Below are positions 17,502 through 25,563 of a stretch of 37,311 bases of DNA, piece by piece. The stretch comes from Ottowia flava (GTDB lineage Bacteria; Pseudomonadota; Gammaproteobacteria; Burkholderiales; Burkholderiaceae_C), in NCBI RefSeq assembly GCF_008017535.1, contig NZ_VRUA01000028.1, positions 1-37,311 of the forward strand, written 5' to 3'. The translations under genes were made by a program, and so were the position numbers. Numbering within the stretch: the first letter of the stretch is position 1; each line of letters opens with the position of its first letter. Under the pieces are notes generated by a model, which had not been told where the DNA came from, did no database searches, and saw only the letters and a program-made list of their open reading frames with translations.

Positions 17502-18581
17502 ATGACGGCAGTTATGCACCCGCAGGGCGACCACAAGCGCTCGACCTCTATTGCGCGCCTGCACACGCTGAAGCAGCGCCTGCACGACGCCGGCGCCGCG
17601 CCCCTCCACGCGCAGCGCATCCTGCGCGCCTGGTCGCACGCCTTGCCACTGGAAAGCGGGCGGCGCCGGCCCTCCACCTTCTTCCCGGCGGCGCTGCGGG
17701 CGAATGTGCCGACGATCCAGGCCGAATTGGGCGCGTTGGCGCGGGTGCACACCGTCCACCCCGGCGCGGACGGGTCCGAGCGGCTGGTGGTCGCGCTGGG
17801 TGATGGCCATATGGTGGAAAGCGTGCTGCTGCCACGCGGCGGCCTGTGCGTGTCGTCCCAGGTGGGCTGCGCCGTCGGTTGCCAGTTCTGCATGACCGGG
17901 CGCGACGGCCTGCTGCGCCAGGTCGGCAGCGCCGAAATCATCGCGCAGCTGTCCCTGGCCCGCGCGCGGCGCCCGGTGCGCCGGGTGGTGTTCATGGGCA
18001 TGGGCGAGCCGGCGCACAACCTGGACAACGTGTTCGAGGCGATCGACTTCCTGGGCACCGTGGGCGGTGTGGGCCACAAGAACATCGTGTTCTCCACCGT
18101 GGGCGATCCGCGCGCCTTCGAGCGCCTGCACGACGCCACCGTCAAGCCCGCACTGGCCCTGTCGCTGCACACCACGCGCGCCGACCTGCGCCGCAGCCTG
18201 CTGCCGCGCGCGCCGGACCTGACCCCGCAAGCCCTGGTCGATGAGGCCGAGCGCTACGCCCAGGCGTCGGGCTATCCAGTGCAGTACCAGTGGACGCTGC
18301 TGGAAGGCGTGAACGACAGCGCCGAGGAGGTCGATGGCCTGGTGCGGCTGCTGGCCGGCAAGCGCGGCATCCTCAACCTGATCCCTTTCAACACGCTGGA
18401 CGATTCGCCGTTCCAGCGGCCTACGTGGGCGCGCTGCCAGGCGCTGGCGCGCACGCTGCACGAACGCGGCATTCTGACCAAGCTGCGCGACTCGGCCGGG
18501 CAGGACGTGGACGGCGGTTGCGGTCAGTTGCGAGCGCGGGCCATCCGCATCGCCCCGGCGCCAGCTGCCGCCCGGGGCTGA
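17502..18581 (+). CDS. RlmN/Cfr-family radical SAM RNA methyltransferase-like protein
   Basis: 359 residues. The radical SAM cluster motif is CAVGCQFC (C-x3-C-x2-C), preceded by the catalytic CVSSQVG cysteine. The methyl-carrier cysteine is in DVDGGCGQL near the C-terminus, so both cysteines needed by the RlmN/Cfr two-step mechanism are present. Other family segments: FMGMGEPAHNLDNV, IVFSTVG, ALSLHTT and YQWTLLEGVND. The N-terminus is short and divergent from housekeeping RlmN. The locus (after ilvD, no ndk/ispG/hisS neighbours) suggests a paralogue of the genome's main RlmN. The target nucleotide cannot be named. Start 17502; 17514 is possible. Confidence 0.85.
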   Translation: MTAVMHPQGDHKRSTSIARLHTLKQRLHDAGAAPLHAQRILRAWSHALPLESGRRRPSTFFPAALRANVPTIQAELGALARVHTVHPGADGSERLVVALGDGHMVESVLLPRGGLCVSSQVGCAVGCQFCMTGRDGLLRQVGSAEIIAQLSLARARRPVRRVVFMGMGEPAHNLDNVFEAIDFLGTVGGVGHKNIVFSTVGDPRAFERLHDATVKPALALSLHTTRADLRRSLLPRAPDLTPQALVDEAERYAQASGYPVQYQWTLLEGVNDSAEEVDGLVRLLAGKRGILNLIPFNTLDDSPFQRPTWARCQALARTLHERGILTKLRDSAGQDVDGGCGQLRARAIRIAPAPAAARG

Positions 18582-18606
18582 CGGGGCAGGCTGGGCTGCG
18601 GCCCGC

Positions 18607-19066
18607 TCACGCGGGCATGCCGGCCTGCTCGTAGGCCGGGTCGGCCACGTCTTCGCCGTCCAGCACGGCGCGCAGGCGGTCCATGTCGACGGCGTTTTCC
18701 CAGCGCGAGATGACCACGGTGGCGACGGCGTTGCCCATGAAGTTGGTGAGCGACCGGCATTCGCTCATGAAGCGGTCCACGCCCAGGATCAGCGCCATGC
18801 CGGCCAGGGGCACCTCCGGCACCACCTGCAGCGTGATGAAGCCCGCGTCCGACACACCCGCGCGCCTTTCGAGCTGAGCATCGTCACCAGCAGCAACTCG
18901 GCCTTCAGGTAACGGATCAGCTTGAGCACCGAAAAGCCGCAGACCTTGGCCACCGCGCCCAGCACCACCACGACAAACAGAATGGCCGTGATGTAGAACG
19001 AGCTCACCAGCCAGGCCAGGCTGATCAGGCTTTCCAGCCCGAGTTTGCCGACGGTGAACGCGATGG
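18607..19066 (-). pseudogene. dctA (C4-dicarboxylate:H+ symporter) remnant
   Basis: Two DctA-like blocks survive. The first is [39 protein letters not shown] up to ELLLV, starting directly after a stop codon. The second is [44 protein letters not shown] to the end. The normal protein has about 430 residues. Here everything before the first block is gone, about 90-100 residues between the blocks are deleted, a one-base loss near 18860 (in SSKGA-AGV) breaks the frame, and GFITL is followed by a short deletion. Not functional. A functional copy could exist elsewhere. Confidence 0.85.
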
Positions 19067-19163
19067 CTTACATCTGGTGTGCAGCGGGCTCGCTTCGCGA
19101 GTTCGTCTGCGGTCTACGAGGCGCCGCGAAGGCGGCCTGCGCGCGCGCCGAACGGGGCACTTT

Positions 19164-20072
19164 TCACACCGCCGCGTACCCCTCCAAGGCCTGCACCAGG
19201 TGCCGGAACACCCGGCCGACCCGCCGCACGCGGCGCAGGTCTTCGTGCATGGCGACCCAGGTCTCCATGGTGTGGCTGTACAGCGCGGGCAGGACGGGGA
19301 CAAGGTCCGGCTCGCGCGCCGCCAGCGGCAGCTGGCACACGCCGATGCCCATGCCGGCGCGCACGGCCGCCAGCTGCGCCAGGTGGCTGTCGGTGCGCAG
19401 CGTGAACATGGCGCGGCGCAGCGGCGCCTGCCCCAAGCTGACGGCACGCAGCGTGGCGGTATCCCGGTCGGGCCCGACCAACGCAAAACGCGGCAGGTCC
19501 GCCCAGTCCTGCGGCACGCCGGCACGGGCCAGGTAGTCGCGGTGCGCGAACAGCCCCAGCCGGATCGCTGCCGCTTTGCGCGCCACCACGGCGCCCTGGG
19601 TCAGCGGCGCCATGCGCACGGCCAGGTCGGCTTCTTGCCGCAGCAGGTCTTCGACGCGGTTGGTCGGGCTCAGCTCCAGCACCAGACCGGGGTGCTCGGC
19701 CTGCAACGGGGCCAGCAGACGCGGCAGCACCTCGACCCCCATCAGCTCGCTGCACGAGATGCGCACCGTGCCGCTGCGGTCGTCGTCGGCCGCGCTGGCG
19801 GCGCGCGCAAAGGCCTCGGCGGCGGCGGCCATGGTCTCGGCGTGGCGGGCGAGCTCCAGCGCGATTGGCGTCGGGTGCAGACCGGTGGGCGAGCGGGTGA
19901 ACAGCGCGCTGCCCACGGCTTTTTCCAGCGCGTCCAGACGGCGGCGCACGGTGGGCTGCGCCAACTGCAGCGCGCGCGCTGCGGCAGACAGGCTGCCTTC
20001 GCGGATCACGGCCAGGAAGGTGCGCTGCGATTCCCAGTCCAGCGGTGCGGGTGGCGTGGGTGAGTTCATCAT
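19164..20072 (-). CDS. LysR-family transcriptional regulator
   Basis: About 302 residues. The N-terminal winged helix-turn-helix is [58 protein letters not shown]. The effector domain follows ([52 protein letters not shown]). The start MMNSPTPP is chosen over an upstream frame that overlaps the divergent gene. It is divergent from the epimerase-like gene with a 112-bp gap, the usual layout of a LysR regulator and its target. The effector is unknown. Confidence 0.93.
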   Translation of the reverse strand: MMNSPTPPAPLDWESQRTFLAVIREGSLSAAARALQLAQPTVRRRLDALEKAVGSALFTRSPTGLHPTPIALELARHAETMAAAAEAFARAASAADDDRSGTVRISCSELMGVEVLPRLLAPLQAEHPGLVLELSPTNRVEDLLRQEADLAVRMAPLTQGAVVARKAAAIRLGLFAHRDYLARAGVPQDWADLPRFALVGPDRDTATLRAVSLGQAPLRRAMFTLRTDSHLAQLAAVRAGMGIGVCQLPLAAREPDLVPVLPALYSHTMETWVAMHEDLRRVRRVGRVFRHLVQALEGYAAV

Positions 20073-20184
20073 TTTTATGCTAACCGATGGGCAGGTTTGT
20101 GCAATTGTGTTGAGGTCGACCAGCCCAAATACTTGGGGCAACCACCGGATGACCTGCATCCGGCCACCCAGGAGCCGCAAACCC

Positions 20185-21213
20185 ATGAACATCTACCCAG
20201 CCAACTTTCCTGACACCTCCCCATCGCTGACGCCCGATGGGCCCGTGCTGGTGCTGGGCGCTACCGGCAGCTTTGGCGGCGCGGTCACGCAGGCGCTGCT
20301 CGCACGCGGCGTGCCCGTGCGCGCGCTGCACCGCGACCCGGCCACCGCGCGGGCGCGGGCGCCCGCCAGCCCGCCGACGCCCGAATGGGTGCGCGGCGAC
20401 GCGATGGACGCCGCCAGCGTGCGCGCCGCCGCGCAGGGCGCGCGCTGCATCGTGCACGCCGTCAACCCGCCCGGGTACCGCCGCTGGGGCGAGCTGGTGC
20501 TGCCGATGGTCGAAGCCAGCATCGCGGCGGCCGAAGCCTGCGGCGCGCGCATCCTGCTGCCGGGCAACGTCTACAACTTTGGCCCGGATGCGGGCAGCGA
20601 TCTGGCTGAACAAGGGCCGCAACACCCGGTGACGCGCAAGGGCCAGGTGCGCGTGGCGCTGGAGGCGCGCCTGCAGGCCGCAGCGGCGGAGCAGGGCGTG
20701 CCAAGCCTGGTGCTGCGCGCGGGCGACTTCTTTGGCCCCAACCCGGGCAGCCATTGGTTTGCGCAAGGCATGGTGCGCCCGGGCCAGGCGCTGCGCCGGG
20801 TCGTGCTGCCGGGCGCGCCGGGCGTAGGCCACCAATGGGCTTATCTGCCCGACCTGGCGGAAACGGCGGTGCAGCTGATGGCGCGCGCCGACGCGCTGGC
20901 GCCGTTCGAGGCCTTCCACTTTCACGGCCATTGGGACGCCGACGGCCAGCAGATGGCCCAGGCCATTCGCCGGGTGGCTGGCCAGCCCGACTTGCCGCTG
21001 CGCCGCCTGCCGTGGTGGGCGCTGCGCCTCGCCGCACCCGTGGTGCCCCTGCTGCGCGAGCTGATCGAGATGCGCTACTTGTGGCGCCAGCCACTGCGCC
21101 TGCGGGGCGACAAGCTGATCGCCCTGCTGGGCGCCGAGCCGCACACGCCGCTGGATGAGGCCGTGCGCCGCTCGCTGGTCGGGCTGGGCTGCCTGAGCCG
21201 TGCACCGGCTTAG
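20185..21213 (+). CDS. NAD(P)-dependent epimerase/dehydratase-like protein
   Basis: 342 residues of the atypical short-chain dehydrogenase type. [22 protein letters not shown] is the GxxGxxG nucleotide-binding fold at about residues 20-41. [45 protein letters not shown] follows, with a Tyr-containing GNVYNFGP, and [12 protein letters not shown] carries a candidate catalytic Lys. The second half ends with a hydrophobic, Pro-rich [19 protein letters not shown] segment. GGAG precedes the start. Divergent from the LysR gene, which probably regulates it. Substrate unknown. Confidence 0.88.
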   Translation: MNIYPANFPDTSPSLTPDGPVLVLGATGSFGGAVTQALLARGVPVRALHRDPATARARAPASPPTPEWVRGDAMDAASVRAAAQGARCIVHAVNPPGYRRWGELVLPMVEASIAAAEACGARILLPGNVYNFGPDAGSDLAEQGPQHPVTRKGQVRVALEARLQAAAAEQGVPSLVLRAGDFFGPNPGSHWFAQGMVRPGQALRRVVLPGAPGVGHQWAYLPDLAETAVQLMARADALAPFEAFHFHGHWDADGQQMAQAIRRVAGQPDLPLRRLPWWALRLAAPVVPLLRELIEMRYLWRQPLRLRGDKLIALLGAEPHTPLDEAVRRSLVGLGCLSRAPA

Positions 21214-21221
21214 AGCGGCTT

Positions 21222-21285
21222 ATTGAAGTATTTTGGGCATCTGGCCCTAGATCGACCTGCGCGACCAGCTATTGAAAGAGTAGCG
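21222..21285 (-). repeat. Dispersed repeat, copy 7
   Basis: Minus strand: CTCTTTCAATAGCTGGTCGC, then GCAGGTCGATCTAGGGCCAG and CCCAAAATACTTC. Lies between the epimerase-like gene and lgt. Confidence 0.75.
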
Positions 21286-21371
21286 GTCTACGCTAACAAA
21301 GCCGTCCGCCCGCGCGGGGTGACCGGCGTGCCGCGGCGGTGCTGACGGGGCCCTGCGGCACAATGCCCGCC

Positions 21372-22205
21372 ATGCTGATGCACCCTCAAATCGACCCCAT
21401 CGCCATTCGGCTGGGTCCGCTGGCGATTCACTGGTACGGGTTGACCTATCTGGTCGCCTTCGGGCTGTTCTTCTACCTGGCCACGCGCCGCCTGCGGCAC
21501 GAGCCCTACGCCAGCATCACCCAGCCCGCGCCGTGGACGCGGCGCGACATCGAGGACATGCTGTTCTGGGGCGTGATGGGTGTGATCGTCGGCGGGCGGC
21601 TGGGTTACTGCCTGTTCTACAAACCCGCCTACTACGCCAGCCACCCGCTGGAGATCTTCGCCGTGTGGCAGGGCGGCATGAGCTTTCACGGCGGCATGCT
21701 GGGCGTCATCGTCGCCATGATGCTGTGGGCGCGCAAGGCCGGCCGGCCCTGGCTGCAGGTGACGGACCTGATCGCGCCCTGTGTGCCGCTGGGCCTGGCG
21801 TCGGGCCGCGTGGGCAACTTCATCAACGGCGAGCTGTGGGGCCGCATCGCCGATCCGTCGCTGCCGTGGGCCATGGTGTTCCCGGGCGCGGTGCTGCCCG
21901 ACGGCACCAACCCGCCGCGCCACCCTTCGCAGATCTACCAGTTCCTGATGGAAGGCGTGCTGCTGTTCGTGCTGCTGTGGCTGTACGCGCGCCACCCGCG
22001 CAAGACGGGGCAGGTCAGCGGGGCGTTCCTGTTTGGCTACGGCGTGTTTCGCTTCATCGCCGAATACTTCCGCCAGCCCGACGCGCACCTGGGCCTGCTG
22101 GCGCTGGGCATGAGCATGGGCCAGTGGCTGTGCATCCCGATGATCGTGGCCGGCATCGCGCTGTGGGTGTGGGCGACCAGGCGTGCCCAGCCGGTGGTGG
22201 CGTGA
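21372..22205 (+). CDS. lgt: Prolipoprotein diacylglyceryl transferase
   Basis: About 277 residues, inner membrane, seven-helix type. It attaches diacylglycerol to the lipobox cysteine, the first step of lipoprotein maturation. Family segments: [38 protein letters not shown], the lgt signature [14 protein letters not shown] (about residue 149), [12 protein letters not shown] and [12 protein letters not shown]. The catalytic His and Arg positions in these segments are present. ATG at 21372 chosen; ATGs at 21339 and 21363 are alternatives. Confidence 0.96.
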   Translation: MLMHPQIDPIAIRLGPLAIHWYGLTYLVAFGLFFYLATRRLRHEPYASITQPAPWTRRDIEDMLFWGVMGVIVGGRLGYCLFYKPAYYASHPLEIFAVWQGGMSFHGGMLGVIVAMMLWARKAGRPWLQVTDLIAPCVPLGLASGRVGNFINGELWGRIADPSLPWAMVFPGAVLPDGTNPPRHPSQIYQFLMEGVLLFVLLWLYARHPRKTGQVSGAFLFGYGVFRFIAEYFRQPDAHLGLLALGMSMGQWLCIPMIVAGIALWVWATRRAQPVVA

Positions 22206-22223
22206 ATGTTGTGATCCATCGAA

Positions 22224-22283
22224 CTTATTGACGATATTGGTCTCTGACGCTACTCCCATCAGCGCAAGCAGCTATGAATAATG
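22224..22283 (-). repeat. Dispersed repeat, copy 8 (overlaps a start codon)
   Basis: Minus strand: TTCATAGCTGCTTGCGCTGA, then TGGGAGTAGCGTCAGAGACC. The ATG of the malonyl-CoA decarboxylase gene (22274) falls inside the AGCTATGAA part. Confidence 0.8.
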
Positions 22284-23665
22284 TAGTGAAACCTCCGTCC
22301 ACCGAAGCCGAAGGCGCCAGCGCGCGCACCATGCGCGAGCGCCTGGGCGCGCTGCTTGGGCGGCGTTCGGAAGCGCTGTCGCCCTGGGTGTTGCGCCGCA
22401 CGCTGTCGGAGCTGCAGGCGATCAACGACCCGGCGATCAGCGACGTGGAGGGCGGCCGCCTGGCCGCGGGCGTGGCCGGCTGGTACGCGCAGGCGTCGCC
22501 CGAAGAGCGGCGCGACTGCTGGCTGTTGATGAGCCAGCAGTTTGCCCCCGACGTGAGCGCGCTGGACGAAGCGCGCCGCGAGTACGAAGCGGCGCTGGGC
22601 AAGCCCGGCGAGGCCGAGGCCGAAGTGCGGCTGCGCCGGTCTTTCAGTTCGCCGCGCACACGGCTGCTGCAGCGCTTTGCGGCCTTTCCGGAAGGCATGC
22701 GCTTTTTGGTGGACCTGCGCGCCGAGCTGCTGCCGCACCTCAAGAGCGACAAGCGGCTGGTCGCGCTGGATGCCGAGCTGGAAGCGCTGTTTTCGACCTG
22801 GTTCGACGTGGCGTTTCTGGACCTCAAGCGCATCAGCTGGGAATCGCCCGCTGCGCTGGTCGAGAAGCTCATCAAGTACGAGGCGGTGCACGACATCACC
22901 AGTTGGGCCGACGCCAAGAACCGGCTGGACGAAGACCGGCGCTGCTACGGCTTCTTTCACCCGCGCCTGCCGGGCGAGCCGCTCATCTTCGTCGAGGTGG
23001 CGCTGCTGCAGGGGCTGGCCGGCAGCATGCCACCGCTGCTGGACGAGACCGCCGACGCGTCCGATCTGGGCAAGGCGACCACGGCCATCTTCTATTCGAT
23101 CAGCAACACGCAGACCGGCCTGCGCGGCGTGAGCTTTGGCGATTCGCTGATCAAGCGCGTGGTGGAGACGCTGCGCGCCGAGTTTCCGCAGCTCAAGGAA
23201 TTCGCCACACTGTCGCCCATTCCCGGGTTGCGCAGTTGGCTGACCAAGCAGGCGCCCGATTTGTGGGCCGGCACGGCTGCACGGACACGCCAGGCGATCG
23301 AGAAGCAGTTGGGTCAGAACGGTTTGGAGGCAGTCGCCGTGATGGCCGCGCTGGACAAACCCAAGGAGCTGGACGAAAAGTCGCCCCTTGGGCGTTGGCT
23401 TCAAGCCGCAGCAGCGCGCTTTCTGGGCAAGGAACTGGCGTCCAACGGTCGCCCGCTGGACGCTGTGGCCCGTTTTCACCTGGGCAACGGTGCGCGTGTC
23501 GAGCGGCTGAACTGGCTGGGCGACCCGTCGGCCAAGGGCGTGAAGCAATCGTATGGGCTGATGGTGAACTATCTGTACGACCTCAAAAGGCTGGACAAAC
23601 ACCGCGCCCAGCTCGCCAAGGGCAGCGTACCCGTCGCCAAGGCAGTGGAAAACCTGATGGATTGA
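22274..23665 (+). CDS. Malonyl-CoA decarboxylase
   Basis: 463 residues; converts malonyl-CoA to acetyl-CoA and CO2. An N-terminal helical domain is followed by the GNAT-like catalytic domain with LKRISWESPAALVEKLIKYEAVHDI, CYGFFHPRLPGEPLIFVEVAL, the acyl-CoA region AIFYSISNTQTGLRGVSFG, and a C-terminal ARFHLGNGARVERLNWLGD, where catalytic His and Ser lie in known enzymes. First gene of a malonate-type operon. The called ATG lies within a dispersed repeat and has no clear ribosome binding site; ATG at 22331 (MRERLGALL) is an alternative. Confidence 0.94.
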   Translation: MNNVVKPPSTEAEGASARTMRERLGALLGRRSEALSPWVLRRTLSELQAINDPAISDVEGGRLAAGVAGWYAQASPEERRDCWLLMSQQFAPDVSALDEARREYEAALGKPGEAEAEVRLRRSFSSPRTRLLQRFAAFPEGMRFLVDLRAELLPHLKSDKRLVALDAELEALFSTWFDVAFLDLKRISWESPAALVEKLIKYEAVHDITSWADAKNRLDEDRRCYGFFHPRLPGEPLIFVEVALLQGLAGSMPPLLDETADASDLGKATTAIFYSISNTQTGLRGVSFGDSLIKRVVETLRAEFPQLKEFATLSPIPGLRSWLTKQAPDLWAGTAARTRQAIEKQLGQNGLEAVAVMAALDKPKELDEKSPLGRWLQAAAARFLGKELASNGRPLDAVARFHLGNGARVERLNWLGDPSAKGVKQSYGLMVNYLYDLKRLDKHRAQLAKGSVPVAKAVENLMD

Positions 23666-23717
23666 CCGCGGCATGGCGGTCACACTGACCGGGTTCCAAC
23701 GATTCGGAGACACAACC

Positions 23718-24698
23718 ATGCCCCCACCGATCCAACGCCGTCATCTGATGCTGGGCGCCGCCGCCCTGAGCATGCCTTGGCTGGCCCACGCGCAGTCTGG
23801 CTGGCCCAGCAAGCCGGTCAACCTGATCGTGCCGTTCCCGGCCGGCGGCGGCACGGACGCGTTTGCACGCCCGATGGCGACCCAGTTTTCGAAGGTGACG
23901 GGCAAGGCGCTGGTCATCGACAACCGGGGCGGCGCGGGTGGCACGCTCGGCGCGTCGGTGGCGGCCAAGCTGCCCGCTGACGGCTACGGCCTGTTCATGG
24001 GCGGCGCGCACCACGTTGTGGCGCCCAGCATGTACCCCAAGCTCGACTACGACATCGAGAAGGACTTTGTGCCGCTGATTCAGGTCGCCAGCGTGCCGCA
24101 GGTGCTGGTGGTGAACGTCAAGCGCGCCAACACCGGCAGTTACCAGGAATTCATGGAGCTGATCCGCAAGAACCCCGGCAAGCTCAACTACGCGTCCGCG
24201 GGTGCGGGCTCGGTGCACCACCTGGCGGGCGAGCTGTTCAAGCAGCAGACCAAAACCTTCATCACCCACATTCCGTACCGCGGCGCCGGGCCTGCGCTGC
24301 AGGACCTGATCGCCGGCAACGTGGACATGAACTTCGACGGTCTGGGCTCGTCGGCGGGCCATATCAAGGGTGGCCGCATCAAGGCGCTGATGGTCGCCGG
24401 CAGCAAGCGCAACCCGGCGATTCCCGACGTGCCGTGCGCGGCCGAGGTGGGCCTGCCCGCCTACGACGTGCACACCTGGTACGGCATCTGGGCCCCCAAG
24501 GGAACGCCCACAGACGCGCAGAACGCCGCCATTGAAGCGATTCGGAAATCGTGCCAGGAGCCCGATGCCAAGGCGGTGTGGAACAGCCAGGGCGCCGACT
24601 TTCCCAACGTGTCCGGCCAGCAGTTCGCCCAGTTGATCCACAAGGAGATCGGCCAGTGGGCGCAAGTCGTCAAGTTGTCGGGGGCCAAGCTCGAATGA
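23718..24698 (+). CDS. Bug/TctC-family periplasmic solute receptor
   Basis: 326 residues. The N-terminal RRHLMLGAAALSMPWLAHAQ signal has twin Arg but is otherwise Sec-like. The mature part begins WPSKPVNLIVPFPAGGGTDAFARP, the hallmark of Bug receptors; IDNRGGAGGTLGA and YASAGAGSVHHLAGELF are also typical. GGAGA precedes the ATG. Sits between malonyl-CoA decarboxylase and an enoyl-CoA hydratase-like gene, so malonate or a related dicarboxylate is the likely ligand. No TctA/TctB membrane partner is present here, as is common for orphan Bug receptors. Confidence 0.93.
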   Translation: MPPPIQRRHLMLGAAALSMPWLAHAQSGWPSKPVNLIVPFPAGGGTDAFARPMATQFSKVTGKALVIDNRGGAGGTLGASVAAKLPADGYGLFMGGAHHVVAPSMYPKLDYDIEKDFVPLIQVASVPQVLVVNVKRANTGSYQEFMELIRKNPGKLNYASAGAGSVHHLAGELFKQQTKTFITHIPYRGAGPALQDLIAGNVDMNFDGLGSSAGHIKGGRIKALMVAGSKRNPAIPDVPCAAEVGLPAYDVHTWYGIWAPKGTPTDAQNAAIEAIRKSCQEPDAKAVWNSQGADFPNVSGQQFAQLIHKEIGQWAQVVKLSGAKLE

Positions 24699-24731
24699 GC
24701 GAAATGACCCGGTCTGGAAGGAAGCGCGCGC

Positions 24732-25526
24732 GTGTCTGGTGAAGTTGTGTTGACGGACGACGGCGCGCTGGCGATCGTCGAATTGACCCACCCTGGCAAA
24801 TACAACGCCATGTCGCGCGCGATGTGGCGCCAACTGGCGCAGGTGTTTGGTGCGATTCAGGCCGGCGCGCGCTGGCGCTGCGTGTTGCTGCGCGGCGCAG
24901 ATGGCCATTTCTGCTCGGGCGGCGATATCGCCGAATACCCGGACTTTCGCTTTGACCGCGAGCGCCTGCGCGGTTTTCACGAGGACGAGGTCTGGGGCGG
25001 TCTGCAAGCGGTGATCGACTGCGACGTGCCGATCGTCGCGGCCATCGCGGGCCATTGCATGGGCGCCGGGATCGAGATGGCCAGTGCGTGCGATATCCGC
25101 GTGGCGGCGGACAACGCCAAGTTCGGTGCGCCCATCGCCAAGCTGGGGTTTCCGATGGCGCCGCGCGAGGCGGCGCTCGTCGCCGGTGCGCTGGGTGAAG
25201 CGACCGCGCGCGAGATGCTGCTGGAAGCCGCCGTGCTCGGCGCGCCAGAGATGCAACGGCGTGGCTTCCTCAACGCCACGGTGCCGGTAGAGGAGTTGAT
25301 GGCGCACGCGCGCACGCGGGCCGAACGCATGGCCGCACTGAGCCCGCAGGCGGCGCGCCTGAACAAGCAAACGCTTAGAGCATTGAAAAGGCCCCAGGCG
25401 CAGGATGGATCTGCGCAAGCAGCTATGCAATTGATAGTCGAGAGCGCCTACGATTACGCCGACAGTCCCGGCCATCGCGAGGGCATTGAGGCCTTTCTGG
25501 CCAAGCGCCCCGCCCGCTTTCAGTGA
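24732..25526 (+). CDS. Enoyl-CoA hydratase/isomerase-family protein with embedded repeat
   Basis: 264 residues of the crotonase fold. It has HPGKYNAMSRAMW, the oxyanion-hole segments GADGHFCSGGDIAEYP and IAGHCMGAGIEMASACDIRVA, and FGAPIAKLGFPMAPREAA. The usual hydratase Glu pair is not obvious, so the reaction is uncertain. The start is GTG at 24732 with GGAAGGAAG upstream. Between LNKQTLRAL and YDYADSPGHREGIEAFLAKR lies a stretch from the dispersed repeat (KRPQAQDGSAQAAMQLIV), inserted in frame before the C-terminal helix. The gene lies 33 bases after the Bug receptor and likely in the same operon. Confidence 0.9.
   Translation: MSGEVVLTDDGALAIVELTHPGKYNAMSRAMWRQLAQVFGAIQAGARWRCVLLRGADGHFCSGGDIAEYPDFRFDRERLRGFHEDEVWGGLQAVIDCDVPIVAAIAGHCMGAGIEMASACDIRVAADNAKFGAPIAKLGFPMAPREAALVAGALGEATAREMLLEAAVLGAPEMQRRGFLNATVPVEELMAHARTRAERMAALSPQAARLNKQTLRALKRPQAQDGSAQAAMQLIVESAYDYADSPGHREGIEAFLAKRPARFQ
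25374..25436 (-). repeat. Dispersed repeat, copy 9 (inside a coding sequence)
   Basis: Minus strand: TATCAATTGCATAGCTGCTT, then GCGCAGATCC and GGGGCCTTTTCAATGC. It lies wholly inside the enoyl-CoA hydratase-like gene without breaking the frame. Confidence 0.8.
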
Positions 25527-25563
25527 TGTACCCCATCGACCCTTGAATCCCCCGTCACCCACC

